From Streptomyces sp. NBC_01439 (lineage in GTDB: Bacteria; Actinomycetota; Actinomycetes; Streptomycetales; Streptomycetaceae): a stretch of DNA of 64,000 nt. Position numbers and translations under genes: made by a program. The stretch covers positions 1,364,001 to 1,428,000 of the forward strand of contig NZ_CP109487.1 in the NCBI RefSeq assembly GCF_036227605.1, read 5' to 3'. Below the pieces are notes generated by a model. The model did no database searches. It was not told the origin of the DNA and worked only from the letters and a program-made list of their open reading frames with translations. Shown piece by piece: positions 44,238-52,758 of the stretch (the first letter of the stretch is position 1; every line of letters starts with the position of its first letter).

Positions 44238-45502
44238 TGCCCCACCCCGCCCTCGGCTTCACACAGGAGATCGCCGACCAGCTCGCCGACCCGGCGGCCG
44301 TTCTCGGCTCGCAGGCCTCCTCCAACTGGCGTCGGCAGTCCCTCGGGCACGGCGTTCCCGGTATCGCACTGCTGCACATCGAGCTCGCCGCCGCCGACCT
44401 CGCACCGTGGGACCGCGCGCACGCCTGGCTCTCCGCCGCAGCGGCACAGCCGCTGACCAGCGGGGCCGACAGCCACGCCTTCTACGGTGCCCCGGCATTC
44501 GCCCACACCCTCGCCTGCGCGGCCGAACGCCTCCCGGGAGCGTACGGCTCCGCACTCGATGCCCTGGACTGGCAGGTGACCCGCGACGCGCGCCGCCGCC
44601 TGGCCGTGGCCGAGCAGCGCATCGAGGCCGGAGAACTCCCGGCGCTCGCTGAGTTCGACGCGATCCGCGGTCTCACCGGATACGGCGCCTACCTCCTTCG
44701 CCGGCGCCCCGACAGCGACACCGTCCGCGCCGTCCTCGACTACCTGATCCAGCTGACTGAGCCGCTCACCCACCGGGGCGAGACCGTGCCCGGATGGTGG
44801 ACCGCCTCCGGACCCTCCGGCCGGCCCGACGACCGCTACCCCGACGGGCACGCCAACACCGGCCTCGCCCACGGCATCGGAGGCGTCCTTGCCCTCCTCG
44901 CGCTCGCCGCGCACCGCGGGACCATGGCCTGCGGCCATCGGGAAGCCATCAGCAGCATCCTTCGCTGGCTGGACCGCTGGGAGGCCGACACCAACCGGGG
45001 ACCGGCCTGGCCGTACTGGGTAACCCTCCCAGCCCTGCGAGCGGGCCACATGCCCGTGGGGCCGCAGCGGCCGTCCTGGTGCTACGGCACCGCCGGCCTC
45101 GCCCGCGCCCAGCAGCTCGCCGCCATCGCCCTCGGAGACCGGAGACGACAACTGGCCGCCGAGCAGAGCCTGCTAGCCGCACTGACCGACCCCACGCAGC
45201 TCCGCAAGACCACCGACAACGGCCTGTGCCACGGATTCGCCGGTCTCGCGCACACCGCCGCCCGGGCCGCCGCGGACGCCCTGCCAGCCACCGCCGGCCA
45301 GCTCCGGGCAGTCCTCCCCGCGCTCCTGTCCGCCGTGTGCCCCCCTGGCAGCGACCCCGCCACCGTCGCAGCCAGCCTTCTGCACCCGCAGGAACCCGGC
45401 CCGGGGCTCCTCGACGGCGCGGCGGGAATCGCCCTGGCCCTCCTGAACCCCAGCGGCGCACCGACCCAGACCGCTTGGGACACCTGCCTGCTCGTCGCCT
45501 GA
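44237..45502 (+). CDS. lanC: Lanthionine cyclase LanC
   Basis: 421 aa, ATG overlapping the LanB stop (TGATG). The alpha-toroid fold is indicated by regular Gly-rich helix starts (GVPGIALLHIEL, GLTGYGAYLLRR, GLAHGIGGVLALLA). Zinc ligands are visible: SWCYGTAGLA (Cys) and GLCHGFAGLAHT (Cys-His). These catalyse addition of Cys thiols to dehydrated residues, forming thioether rings. Length is normal. Confidence 0.92.
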   Translation: MPHPALGFTQEIADQLADPAAVLGSQASSNWRRQSLGHGVPGIALLHIELAAADLAPWDRAHAWLSAAAAQPLTSGADSHAFYGAPAFAHTLACAAERLPGAYGSALDALDWQVTRDARRRLAVAEQRIEAGELPALAEFDAIRGLTGYGAYLLRRRPDSDTVRAVLDYLIQLTEPLTHRGETVPGWWTASGPSGRPDDRYPDGHANTGLAHGIGGVLALLALAAHRGTMACGHREAISSILRWLDRWEADTNRGPAWPYWVTLPALRAGHMPVGPQRPSWCYGTAGLARAQQLAAIALGDRRRQLAAEQSLLAALTDPTQLRKTTDNGLCHGFAGLAHTAARAAADALPATAGQLRAVLPALLSAVCPPGSDPATVAASLLHPQEPGPGLLDGAAGIALALLNPSGAPTQTAWDTCLLVA

Positions 45503-45559
45503 ACCAGCACGCACGCACGGCCCATCAACGCTGCCGACCCACTTGAAGGAACCTCACCG

Positions 45560-47629
45560 ATGCAGGGCACCTGGCACCAGATCAACGTCACCTTTCCGGA
45601 CCGCGCGACCGCGCAGCAGGTGATCTCACGGACGCTCGGCCCTGCCCTGTTCGCCGCCGAGGAGAGGGGAGAAGTTTCCGCCTGGTGGTTCATGAACAAG
45701 CAGCCGTGGAAGCTGCGCGTGCGTACCGTCGGCGACGAGACCCCCACCTTGTGGGACGCGCTCAGCGGGCTGGTCCGGGACGACCAGGTGCGGCAGTGGA
45801 TTCCCACCATCTACGAGCCAGAGACCTTGGCCTTCGGCGGGGCCCAGGCTGTGGAGGCGGCTCACGAGCTGTTCCACGCTGACAGCCGCCACCTGCTGAC
45901 CTACCCCGTCCAGACCGGGCACCTCGGCCGCCGCGAGACCGCCGTACTCCTCGTCAGCGCGATGATGCGCGCCGCCGGACTCGACTGGTACGAGCAGGGC
46001 GATGTCTGGGACAAGGTCGCCGCCGAACGCCCGGCCCCGCCGATCCTCGCCTCCGAGCTGGAGGCGGCCATGCACTCCCTGCTGACCGTCGACGCCCGCA
46101 CCCTGTGCCGGGAGGACGGCCCGCTCCACGGCCACGCCGACTGGGTCCGCGCCTTCGCACGGGCCGGGACCGCCCTCGCCGTCCTCAACCACCAAGGCCG
46201 CCTGCGCCGGGGACTGAGAGCCGTCCTCGCCCACCACCTGATCTTCCACTTCAACCGGGCCGGCCTCCCCCTGGAGGACCAGAGCGCCCTGTCCAACCTC
46301 GCCCGAAAGGCCATCATGGGAACGAGTGACACCCCCGCAACCACCCCCGACGGCACCCCGCCCGCCGATAGCGTCGGATCGGTGAACACCGACACGCTCA
46401 CCACCCCCGACCCGACCGCGGAACAGCTCCGCAACGCCCTCGTCGACCAGATCCGCCAGGAAGGACACGCCACCAACCCGGCCGCCGAGGCCGCGCTGCG
46501 CACCGTTCCCCGGCACCTGTTCGTGCCCGATGCCTCCCTCCAGGCGGCCTACGCCAACCAGCCGGTCCACGTGAAGTACGACACCGACGGCATGTCCATC
46601 TCCTGCGCCTCCCAGCCCGCCGTGGTCGCCCTCATGCTCGACCAGCTCGATGCCCAGCCCGGCGAGCGCATCCTCGAACTCGGCGCCGGCACCGGCTACA
46701 ACGCAGCCCTCCTCGCCCACCTCGTCGGCGACACCGGTCACGTCACCACCATCGACGTCGACGACGACCTCGTCGAGCGCGCCCGCGCCCACCTGGCCGC
46801 CGCCGAATACACGAACGTCGAAGCCCTGACCCGCGACGGAGCCGTCGGCTACGCCGACGGGGCGCCGTACGACCGGATCATCGCGACCGTCGGCGCCCAC
46901 GGCATCCCGCACGCCTGGCTCGACCAGCTCGCGCCGGACGGGCGGCTCGTCGTTCCCCAGCGGATCAAGGGCAGCGTCTCCCGCTCCATCGTCTACGAAC
47001 GCCGAGACGGCCGGTGGGTCTCCCTCGGCAGCGAGATGAACACCTTCATGCCCCTGCGCCGCGGCATCGCGGACGACGACCGGCGGATCATCTCCCTCGT
47101 CGCGGACGGGACCGTACGCCTGCAGGCGCCGGCCGGAACGCCCATCGACGCCGAGGCGCTGGCGCGCGTGCTCGAAGAACCGCGGGTCGCGGAGTGGACT
47201 GGGATGACGGTCCGCGCCATGGAATCGCCCGAGTGGATGGAGCTCTTCGTCAGCTGCTCCTTCGACTCCGGCCTGATCAGGATGCTGTTCCCGGCCGCTG
47301 CGAAGGGCACCACCCTCGCCGAGGACCCCTACCCCTCCTCCACCGCGGTCATCGACAAGGGCGCCCTGACCTACCTCGCACGGCGCCTCTCGGACCAGAC
47401 CACCCCCGAGGGCGGCAAGCTGTGGGAGTTCGGCGTCATCGGCCACGGCCCCGGCAGCGACGAGCTCGCCGCCAGGGTCGCTGAGTCCATCCGGACCTGG
47501 GACCGCAACTACCGCGGTCGGAAAGGCAGCTTCGAGCTCCACTCCCTCCAGGGACCGACCCCCAAGGAAAGTCCCGGCCGGTTCTCCGTCGACACGCCCC
47601 TGAACCGGATCGTCATCGACTTCAACTGA
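45560..47629 (+). CDS. SpaB_C-like domain fused to FxLD-system PCMT-type methyltransferase
   Basis: 689 aa from ATG 45560, with GAAGGA 9 nt upstream. Residues 1-255 (GTWHQINVTFPDRATAQQVI, WWFMNKQPWKLRVR, FGGAQAVEAAHELFHADSRH) resemble the thiopeptide-type/SpaB_C elimination domain. After a Pro/Thr-rich linker, residues 290-689 are a protein-L-isoaspartate methyltransferase-like domain: RHLFVPDASLQAAYANQPV, ILELGAGTGYNAALLAHLVG (about residue 373), then a family-specific tail ending RTWDRNYRGRK ... NRIVIDFN. PCMT-like enzymes of lanthipeptide clusters methylate an Asp, leading to aspartimide or isoaspartate. A second elimination domain beside a full LanB is unusual. Confidence 0.85.
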   Translation: MQGTWHQINVTFPDRATAQQVISRTLGPALFAAEERGEVSAWWFMNKQPWKLRVRTVGDETPTLWDALSGLVRDDQVRQWIPTIYEPETLAFGGAQAVEAAHELFHADSRHLLTYPVQTGHLGRRETAVLLVSAMMRAAGLDWYEQGDVWDKVAAERPAPPILASELEAAMHSLLTVDARTLCREDGPLHGHADWVRAFARAGTALAVLNHQGRLRRGLRAVLAHHLIFHFNRAGLPLEDQSALSNLARKAIMGTSDTPATTPDGTPPADSVGSVNTDTLTTPDPTAEQLRNALVDQIRQEGHATNPAAEAALRTVPRHLFVPDASLQAAYANQPVHVKYDTDGMSISCASQPAVVALMLDQLDAQPGERILELGAGTGYNAALLAHLVGDTGHVTTIDVDDDLVERARAHLAAAEYTNVEALTRDGAVGYADGAPYDRIIATVGAHGIPHAWLDQLAPDGRLVVPQRIKGSVSRSIVYERRDGRWVSLGSEMNTFMPLRRGIADDDRRIISLVADGTVRLQAPAGTPIDAEALARVLEEPRVAEWTGMTVRAMESPEWMELFVSCSFDSGLIRMLFPAAAKGTTLAEDPYPSSTAVIDKGALTYLARRLSDQTTPEGGKLWEFGVIGHGPGSDELAARVAESIRTWDRNYRGRKGSFELHSLQGPTPKESPGRFSVDTPLNRIVIDFN

Positions 47630-47644
47630 CCGTGCACCCATGAC

Positions 47645-47689
47645 CGTGTGGTGCCTACTGCCCCCATCTGCGGCAGCGGGCACCACACG
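47645..47689 (+). promoter_or_regulatory. Hairpin in the leader of the gene at 47714
   Basis: CGTGTGGTGCC (47645-47655) pairs with 47679-47689, and inner CTGCC/GGCAG may extend the fold. It follows the methyltransferase stop by 15 nt; it may attenuate the downstream gene. Confidence 0.45.
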
Positions 47690-47713
47690 TGGGGCTGACC
47701 CTCGGAGAACTCC

Positions 47714-48814
47714 ATGGACCCGCACGGCCAGTTGGCCCGACGCTTCCCCCTCGTCTCGCGCTTCCGGCCCGCCTGCCTTCCCCTTCCCGACCGCGTCCAG
47801 GCCCTCGCATCCCTCGCCGAGACCGCCGCCGCCCGCGCGGACCAGGGGCTCGCCTCGGCCGTCTACAACCAGGCCGCCCTGATCGCCAGCGACGTCGGAC
47901 TGCCCGGCCTCGCCCGCCAGCTGTGCCACCAGCACGCTGACGCCTACCTGCATGCCACCCCGCTCCCCTCCACGGCCGCGATCCGGGCCCTCGAGCCCGT
48001 CGTCAACCTGGCTCGCCTGCAGATCCGCGCCGGACGCCCCGACGAAGGACGCAACCGTCTTCTGCGCCTCTTCGACGCCGTCACGAACGGCACCGCCGAC
48101 CGATTCGACGACGTGCACATCCCAGCCGACTTGGTCCAGTCCGAAGGCGACCGGCAGGAAGTACGCGCCTGGCTGTGGCGAGTCCTCCTCGCCGACGGCT
48201 CACGGACCCTCACCGGCAGCGGCCGGTGGGCCGAAGCCCTCGCGCACACCCGCAAACATCAAGGCATCGGCAAGCGGATGTTCGACGGCCGGCAGATCGC
48301 CGTCGTCGCCGCCCTCACCAGCAGCGACACCGAGCACGCCGCCGCCCTCATCGCCGACACGGCCGCCGGCGAGCCGTGGGAGCACGCCGTCACCGCCTGC
48401 CTCCACGCCCTATGCCTCCGTGCCTGCACGGGCTTGGACCACAGCCAGGAGAGCGAACTCGAAGCCGCGCTCCGCGCCGTCCCCGCCGAGCAGGGCATGA
48501 CGGTCTTCGATACCCGCCTGCGCCTCACGGCCCTGGGCACCATCGCCTCCCCGGCGAGCTCGGCCGCGTACCGCATCACGAACGAGTTGCACCGGGACAT
48601 CGTCGGTACACGTGACGGCTTCGCCGCCCGCGAGGTGCTGGACGACTCACTGTTCACCGGGCTCGCCGCCCCGAGACAGCTCCAGGACTGCCACGACCTT
48701 GTCGCAGCCTGCGCATTGGGCTCCGGCGCCTTGCCCGCCCGCCTGCGTAGTGCATTGGACACGGCACTGCATCGGAACGACCGAGTGATCAGAGACAGCC
48801 TGTCGGCCCCCTGA
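47714..48814 (+). CDS. Helical accessory protein of the lanthipeptide cluster
   Basis: 366 aa from ATG 47714, with GGAG about 7 nt upstream. Mostly alpha-helical with repeat-like Ala/Leu-rich stretches (RVQALASLAETAAARADQGL, VVNLARLQIRAGRPDEGRNR, AVVAALTSSDTEHAAALIAD), similar in style to TPR proteins. No catalytic motif and no membrane helix. It is the last gene before the 48941 terminator, so it belongs to the FxLD transcript; a role in precursor binding or regulation is a guess. Confidence 0.65.
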   Translation: MDPHGQLARRFPLVSRFRPACLPLPDRVQALASLAETAAARADQGLASAVYNQAALIASDVGLPGLARQLCHQHADAYLHATPLPSTAAIRALEPVVNLARLQIRAGRPDEGRNRLLRLFDAVTNGTADRFDDVHIPADLVQSEGDRQEVRAWLWRVLLADGSRTLTGSGRWAEALAHTRKHQGIGKRMFDGRQIAVVAALTSSDTEHAAALIADTAAGEPWEHAVTACLHALCLRACTGLDHSQESELEAALRAVPAEQGMTVFDTRLRLTALGTIASPASSAAYRITNELHRDIVGTRDGFAAREVLDDSLFTGLAAPRQLQDCHDLVAACALGSGALPARLRSALDTALHRNDRVIRDSLSAP

Positions 48815-48940
48815 GTCGCCCATGTGTCCGAGCCGGTCCGGCGTACGCACTCGGTCGGCAATCCTCCGCCCGGGTGACACGGCCCTGTTCGAGCGAGTTT
48901 CAACGCCTCGGACCCAGACGCGCCAAGCCCACCCAGCGAG

Positions 48941-48963
48941 ACGGGAACATTCGTTCCCGTTTT
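48941..48963 (+). terminator. Rho-independent terminator ending the lanthipeptide transcript
   Basis: ACGGGAAC (48941-48948), loop ATTC, GTTCCCGT (48953-48960) followed by TTT. A short but canonical stem with a T tract. Confidence 0.75.
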
Positions 48964-48965
48964 GC

Positions 48966-48998
48966 CTCCGATCCGGCCGTGACGGACCCGGATCGGAG
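48966..48998. promoter_or_regulatory. 11-bp perfect inverted repeat upstream of the second cluster
   Basis: CTCCGATCCGG (48966-48976) and its complement (48988-48998) flank 11 nt. It lies just after the terminator and 50-80 nt before the small ORF at 49047, where an operator for the second cluster would be expected. Confidence 0.45.
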
Positions 48999-49046
48999 CC
49001 GTTCTTAGAGCACCAGTACCAGTCGTGCGCCCATCCGGAGGACCCC

Positions 49047-49196
49047 GTGAATCTCCTGCCGAAGCATCTCGACAGCCTTCCATTAATCGAACATCACGCG
49101 CCTGCTCCGTGCCTGCCCCCTGCGGGTGGAGGTCGTGTTGACGCCTCATCATCCTGCTGCCGCGACTCACGACCGGATTTCTGGAGGGCTTCGTGA
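49047..49196 (+). CDS. 49-aa Ser/Cys-rich small ORF with TTA codon, possible peptide precursor
   Basis: GTG at 49047 with GGAGGA 4 nt upstream, stop TGA overlapping the ABC transporter start (GTGA). The product begins MNLLPKHLDSLPLIEHH, a leader-like amphipathic stretch, then Pro/Gly residues, and ends with RVDASSSCCRDSRPDFWRAS. Two adjacent Cys beside three Ser and several Asp are suited to ring formation or Asp modification. A TTA codon at 49083-49085 would place it under bldA tRNA control. No family is recognised. The strong ribosome site and coupling to an exporter-type ABC gene favour a real gene. Confidence 0.45.
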   Translation: MNLLPKHLDSLPLIEHHAPAPCLPPAGGGRVDASSSCCRDSRPDFWRAS

Positions 49197-51202
49197 GCAA
49201 GGACTCCGGGAGCGGCTCCGGCACCGCGGGGGTGTCGGACTCCGAGCGGCTCCTCTTCGGCGGCGAGCTGGCCTACGACATCGGCTGGGACCAGCACGAG
49301 GGCGCCTGGCTCAAGCTCGGCCTCTGGACGATGGCGCGCCAGCTCCCCCGGTTGGCGGGGACCGGCCTGCGGCTCGCCCACCTCGCCGACGCCCGCGCCC
49401 TGCATGTGGTCCTGGCCTCGGAGGCCGGGCGGGGCGTCGCGCAGGCGGTCGGCCTGGTCGCGGTCAACAGCGTGCTCGGCCACGTCCTCGCGGCGGGCAG
49501 CACCAACGAGCGTCTGACTCAGGCGCTGCCCGCGCTCACGGTCGTGGCCGTCACGGCGTTCCTCGGGTCGCTCCTGCGCTCGGCCTCGACGGCGGCCACC
49601 GGAGCCTTGGAGCCGAAGGTGCAGCGCGTCGCCACCGAGCAGTACCTCGGCCTGGTGTACCGCACGGAGCTGTCGGCGATCGAGGACGACGAGTTCCACC
49701 GGTTGCTGGACGCGGCCCGCTACGGCGCCGACTCGGCCCGCCGGATGATCCGGTACTGCACCAACACCCTGAACTCCGCCGTGTCGCTGATCGCAGCGGC
49801 TGGCGTGCTCACCGTCCTGCACCCGGTGCTGCTGCCGCTCCTGGTCCTGATGACGCTGCCGAGCGCGTGGAGTTCGCTGATGATCTCCCGCCAGCGGTAC
49901 ATCTCCTTCCACGCCTTCGTCCAGCACGCCCGCGCCGGGCACCTGCTCGGCCAGCTGCTGACCCAGAAGGAGGCGGCGGCCGAGGTCCGCGTCCACGGCG
50001 TCGGCCCGTTCCTGCTCGGGCACTTCCGCACGATGGCCGAGACCAGTGAACGCGAGCAGACGCGGCTGGCCCGCCGCGCTGCCCGGATCGGGCTCGCCGC
50101 CGACGGTGCCGGCGGTATCGCCACCCTGCTCACCTACGGGGCCCTGGGCGGCCTCCTCTGGGCCGGAGCGATGGAATTCGCCGTCGCCGGCACGGCGGTA
50201 CTGGCCATCCGCACCGGCGCCGCCAGCCTCGACAGCCTGGTGCTCCAGGTCACCGAGCTCCACCAGGAGTCCCTGTTCGTCGCCGACTTCGAGCGGCTGT
50301 GCCGGGAGGCGAAGACCCGGGCCATCCCCACAGGCGGGGACCCGCTGCCAGAGCGGCTGCGGGAGGTCCGGTTCGAGAAGGTCACCTTCACATACCCCGG
50401 CAGCGGCGGTGGCGAGCCGGAACCCACGCTGCGCGAGGTGAGCCTTTCGTTCCCGACGGGGAAGATCACCGCGCTGGTGGGCGAGAACGGCTCGGGCAAG
50501 TCCACCCTGGTCAGGCTCCTCGCCGGCCTGTACCTGCCGGACGAGGGCGGCGGCACGATCTGGTGGGACGATGTCGATGCCCGTACCGCCGACCGCGACC
50601 AGGTCTTCGGCCGCGTCGCGCTGATGTCGCAGGACTTCTACCACTGGCCTTTCACGTTCCGGGTGAACGTCGGTATTGGGCAGCCCGGTCAGGCCATCGA
50701 CGATCGGGCGGTCGGGGAGGCCTCCGGCTTCTCCGGTGCCGACGAGGTCCTGGGCGGCCTGCCTCGCGGGCTCGGCACGCTGCTGGCTCGCGGCTACCGC
50801 GGCGGGCACCAGATCTCAGGCGGGCAGTGGCAGCGCATCGGCATCGCGCGGGCCAAGTACCGGCAGGCCGAGATCCTGATCGTGGACGAGCCCACCAGCG
50901 CCCTGGACGCGGTCGCTGAGCAGCGGGTCTTCGACCAGATCAGGGCCCTGGCCGCGACCACCGGGCAGACGATCGTGCTCATCACCCACCGCCTGCATTC
51001 CGTGCGCCATGCGGACCTCATCCACGTCTTGAAAAGCGGCCGGGTTGCCGAGTCGGGCACCTGGGAGGAACTGATGGACCCGGCTACGGGCACGGGGGAC
51101 TTCCGCGACGCCTACCTCGTCCAGGCCTCAGCCTTCGATGCCGCAATCCCCACCCAGTCGCCCGGCAAGCACGACACTCTGCGCGCCCAGGACAACGCAT
51201 GA
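49193..51202 (+). CDS. ABC transporter, fused membrane and ATPase domains
   Basis: 669 aa from GTG 49193, with GGAGGG just upstream. An N-terminal soluble part of about 60 residues precedes a transmembrane domain with about five to six helices (QAVGLVAVNSVLGHVLAAG, LTVVAVTAFLGSLL, AVSLIAAAGVLTVLHPVLLP, GIATLLTYGALGGLLWAGAM). The ATPase has Walker A GENGSGKSTLV (about residue 435), Q-loop SQDFYHWPF, signature ISGGQWQRIGIARA, Walker B ILIVDEPTSALD and the H-loop THRLHS. This is the half-size exporter layout used for peptides and lipids. A C-terminal C39 or N-terminal peptidase domain is absent, so any leader is removed elsewhere. Confidence 0.88.
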   Translation: MSKDSGSGSGTAGVSDSERLLFGGELAYDIGWDQHEGAWLKLGLWTMARQLPRLAGTGLRLAHLADARALHVVLASEAGRGVAQAVGLVAVNSVLGHVLAAGSTNERLTQALPALTVVAVTAFLGSLLRSASTAATGALEPKVQRVATEQYLGLVYRTELSAIEDDEFHRLLDAARYGADSARRMIRYCTNTLNSAVSLIAAAGVLTVLHPVLLPLLVLMTLPSAWSSLMISRQRYISFHAFVQHARAGHLLGQLLTQKEAAAEVRVHGVGPFLLGHFRTMAETSEREQTRLARRAARIGLAADGAGGIATLLTYGALGGLLWAGAMEFAVAGTAVLAIRTGAASLDSLVLQVTELHQESLFVADFERLCREAKTRAIPTGGDPLPERLREVRFEKVTFTYPGSGGGEPEPTLREVSLSFPTGKITALVGENGSGKSTLVRLLAGLYLPDEGGGTIWWDDVDARTADRDQVFGRVALMSQDFYHWPFTFRVNVGIGQPGQAIDDRAVGEASGFSGADEVLGGLPRGLGTLLARGYRGGHQISGGQWQRIGIARAKYRQAEILIVDEPTSALDAVAEQRVFDQIRALAATTGQTIVLITHRLHSVRHADLIHVLKSGRVAESGTWEELMDPATGTGDFRDAYLVQASAFDAAIPTQSPGKHDTLRAQDNA

Positions 51203-51369
51203 CCGCCGCCGCGCCCCAAGAACAGGCCGGCGGGGTGAACGTCCGCCCGGCGTCGGGACAGGACGAGGCCCGACCGCAAACCAGCTCGCAGACCGAGTGC
51301 CGTCCGCCTGTCCCCGTTCCCGATGCCGTGCCCGCAGGCCGGCTGCTGACGGAGGCCGTCCTGTGGTGA
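51199..51369 (+). CDS. 56-aa small protein between two transporters
   Basis: ATG at 51199 overlaps the ABC transporter stop (ATGA) and its TGA overlaps the MFS start (GTGA at 51366-51369). The 56-residue product is hydrophilic, Gln/Pro/Glu-rich with one Cys (SQTECRPPVPVP) and no recognised motif. The double overlap suggests it is translated, if only to couple the two transporters. Confidence 0.45.
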   Translation: MTAAAPQEQAGGVNVRPASGQDEARPQTSSQTECRPPVPVPDAVPAGRLLTEAVLW

Positions 51370-52709
51370 CGCTGCCCCGCCCCCGGCCTTCCGTCCGCAA
51401 GAGGGCACCGGAGCTTGGGAGGGGGTTCCGTTTGTACCTCGGCGGGGAGTCCGCCGGCCTGGTCGGGACGTCGGTGCACCTGGTGGCCCTGCCCGCCCTG
51501 GCCGTCCTCGAACTGGACGCGACGGCCGGGCAAGCCGCTCTGCTCGCCTCCCTGGCCCACCTGCCCACCTTCCTCCTGGCCCTCCCGGCCGGCGGCATCG
51601 TCGACCGGTACGCCAAGCGGGCTCTGCTGGTGGGGACGGATCTGGCGGGGGCCGTCGTCGTCACGGTGGTTCCGGTGGCGGCGCTGGCCGGGGTGTTGTC
51701 GATGTCCGTGCTGTACGCGGTCGCGCTGGTCCTGGGTGCGGTGACCGTACTGCACCAGGCGGCGGTCATCGCGATCGTCCCGCAGCTCGTCGAACCCGCC
51801 CTGCTGCACCGGGCCAACGCCCGGGTGGGTGCCGCGTTCGGGGCCGCGGACACGGCCGGAACCTACCTCGGCACCGCGGTCGTCGCGGCCGTCGGCGCGG
51901 CCAAGGCCTTCTGGCTGGACGCCCTGTCGTACCTGGTGTCCGCCTGCTGCACAGCCCGGATTCCGGAGCCCGGTCAGCCCCCAGCGGGCGAGGGGCGGCC
52001 CAGGCGCAGGTTGGCCGAGGAGATCTGGGAGGGCCTGGCCTACACGGCGCGGACTCCACTGGTCCGGGACCTCGTGTGCGCGCTGACCCTGACCGGTGTG
52101 GGCGTCGGTGTGACGGGCGCGCTGTTCGCGTACTACCTGCTGACCGCGCTGGAGGCGGGACCTACCGGGCTGGGGATCGTGATGGGCGTCTCCGGCGCGG
52201 GCGCGCTCGCCGGCGCCCTGGCAGCGCCGCGGGTCGTAGCTCGGTTCGGCCCCGGCCCCACCCTGCTCGCCGGGTTCGCGACCTGCCCAGTGGCGGGCGT
52301 GCCTCTGCTGTTCGCCCGGCCCGGGCCCGGCTGGCTGGCCGTCCTCGCCGCGGCAGGCGGGCTCCAGCTCGCCGCCGCGGCGGTGGCGGGTACCACCCAG
52401 AGGTCGGTCCGGCAGCAGATCTGCCCACCTCACCTGCAGGCGCGGGCCCAGCAGACGTCGACGTGGCTGGTCTCCGGGAGCAAGCCCTTCGCCGCCCTGG
52501 TCGGCGGCGCGGTGGCCACCGCATACGGGGCACGTACCGCTCTGGCCGTCGGGACGCTGGTGCTGGTCTTGCCGGTGATCGTGCTCTGGCGCTCCCCGGT
52601 CAGCCGCCTGACCTCGATGCCCATCCCCTCGCCGCCCCCATGCGGCTCCGCCCTCGCCCGAGGTACACGTCCACCCGCTGATGCCGCGGGGACAGACCCG
52701 CACCCGTGA
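51366..52709 (+). CDS. MFS transporter, enterobactin-exporter-like branch
   Basis: 447 aa from GTG 51366. About eleven to twelve hydrophobic segments are visible (GLVGTSVHLVALPALAVLEL, ALLASLAHLPTFLLALPAGG, VVVTVVPVAALAGVLS, GVGVGVTGALFAYYLLTALE). GGIVDRYAKRALLVGTDLAG is the loop 2-3 motif (G-x-x-x-D-R-x-x-(K/R)-R) of MFS proteins. The C-terminal 30 residues are Pro-rich and soluble. The substrate is unknown; a role in drug or peptide efflux is suggested by its neighbours. Confidence 0.85.
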   Translation: MTLPRPRPSVRKRAPELGRGFRLYLGGESAGLVGTSVHLVALPALAVLELDATAGQAALLASLAHLPTFLLALPAGGIVDRYAKRALLVGTDLAGAVVVTVVPVAALAGVLSMSVLYAVALVLGAVTVLHQAAVIAIVPQLVEPALLHRANARVGAAFGAADTAGTYLGTAVVAAVGAAKAFWLDALSYLVSACCTARIPEPGQPPAGEGRPRRRLAEEIWEGLAYTARTPLVRDLVCALTLTGVGVGVTGALFAYYLLTALEAGPTGLGIVMGVSGAGALAGALAAPRVVARFGPGPTLLAGFATCPVAGVPLLFARPGPGWLAVLAAAGGLQLAAAAVAGTTQRSVRQQICPPHLQARAQQTSTWLVSGSKPFAALVGGAVATAYGARTALAVGTLVLVLPVIVLWRSPVSRLTSMPIPSPPPCGSALARGTRPPADAAGTDPHP

Positions 52710-52758
52710 GCGCCGCCGACTCCTCCATCCCGCCATCCCACCGACCTGTGAGGCCCTC

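Noticed and set aside
48822..49196. A 124-codon version of the frame that contains the 49-aa small ORF
   Set aside because: The longer form would run through the 48941 terminator and the 48966 inverted repeat; the GTG at 49047 has the ribosome site.
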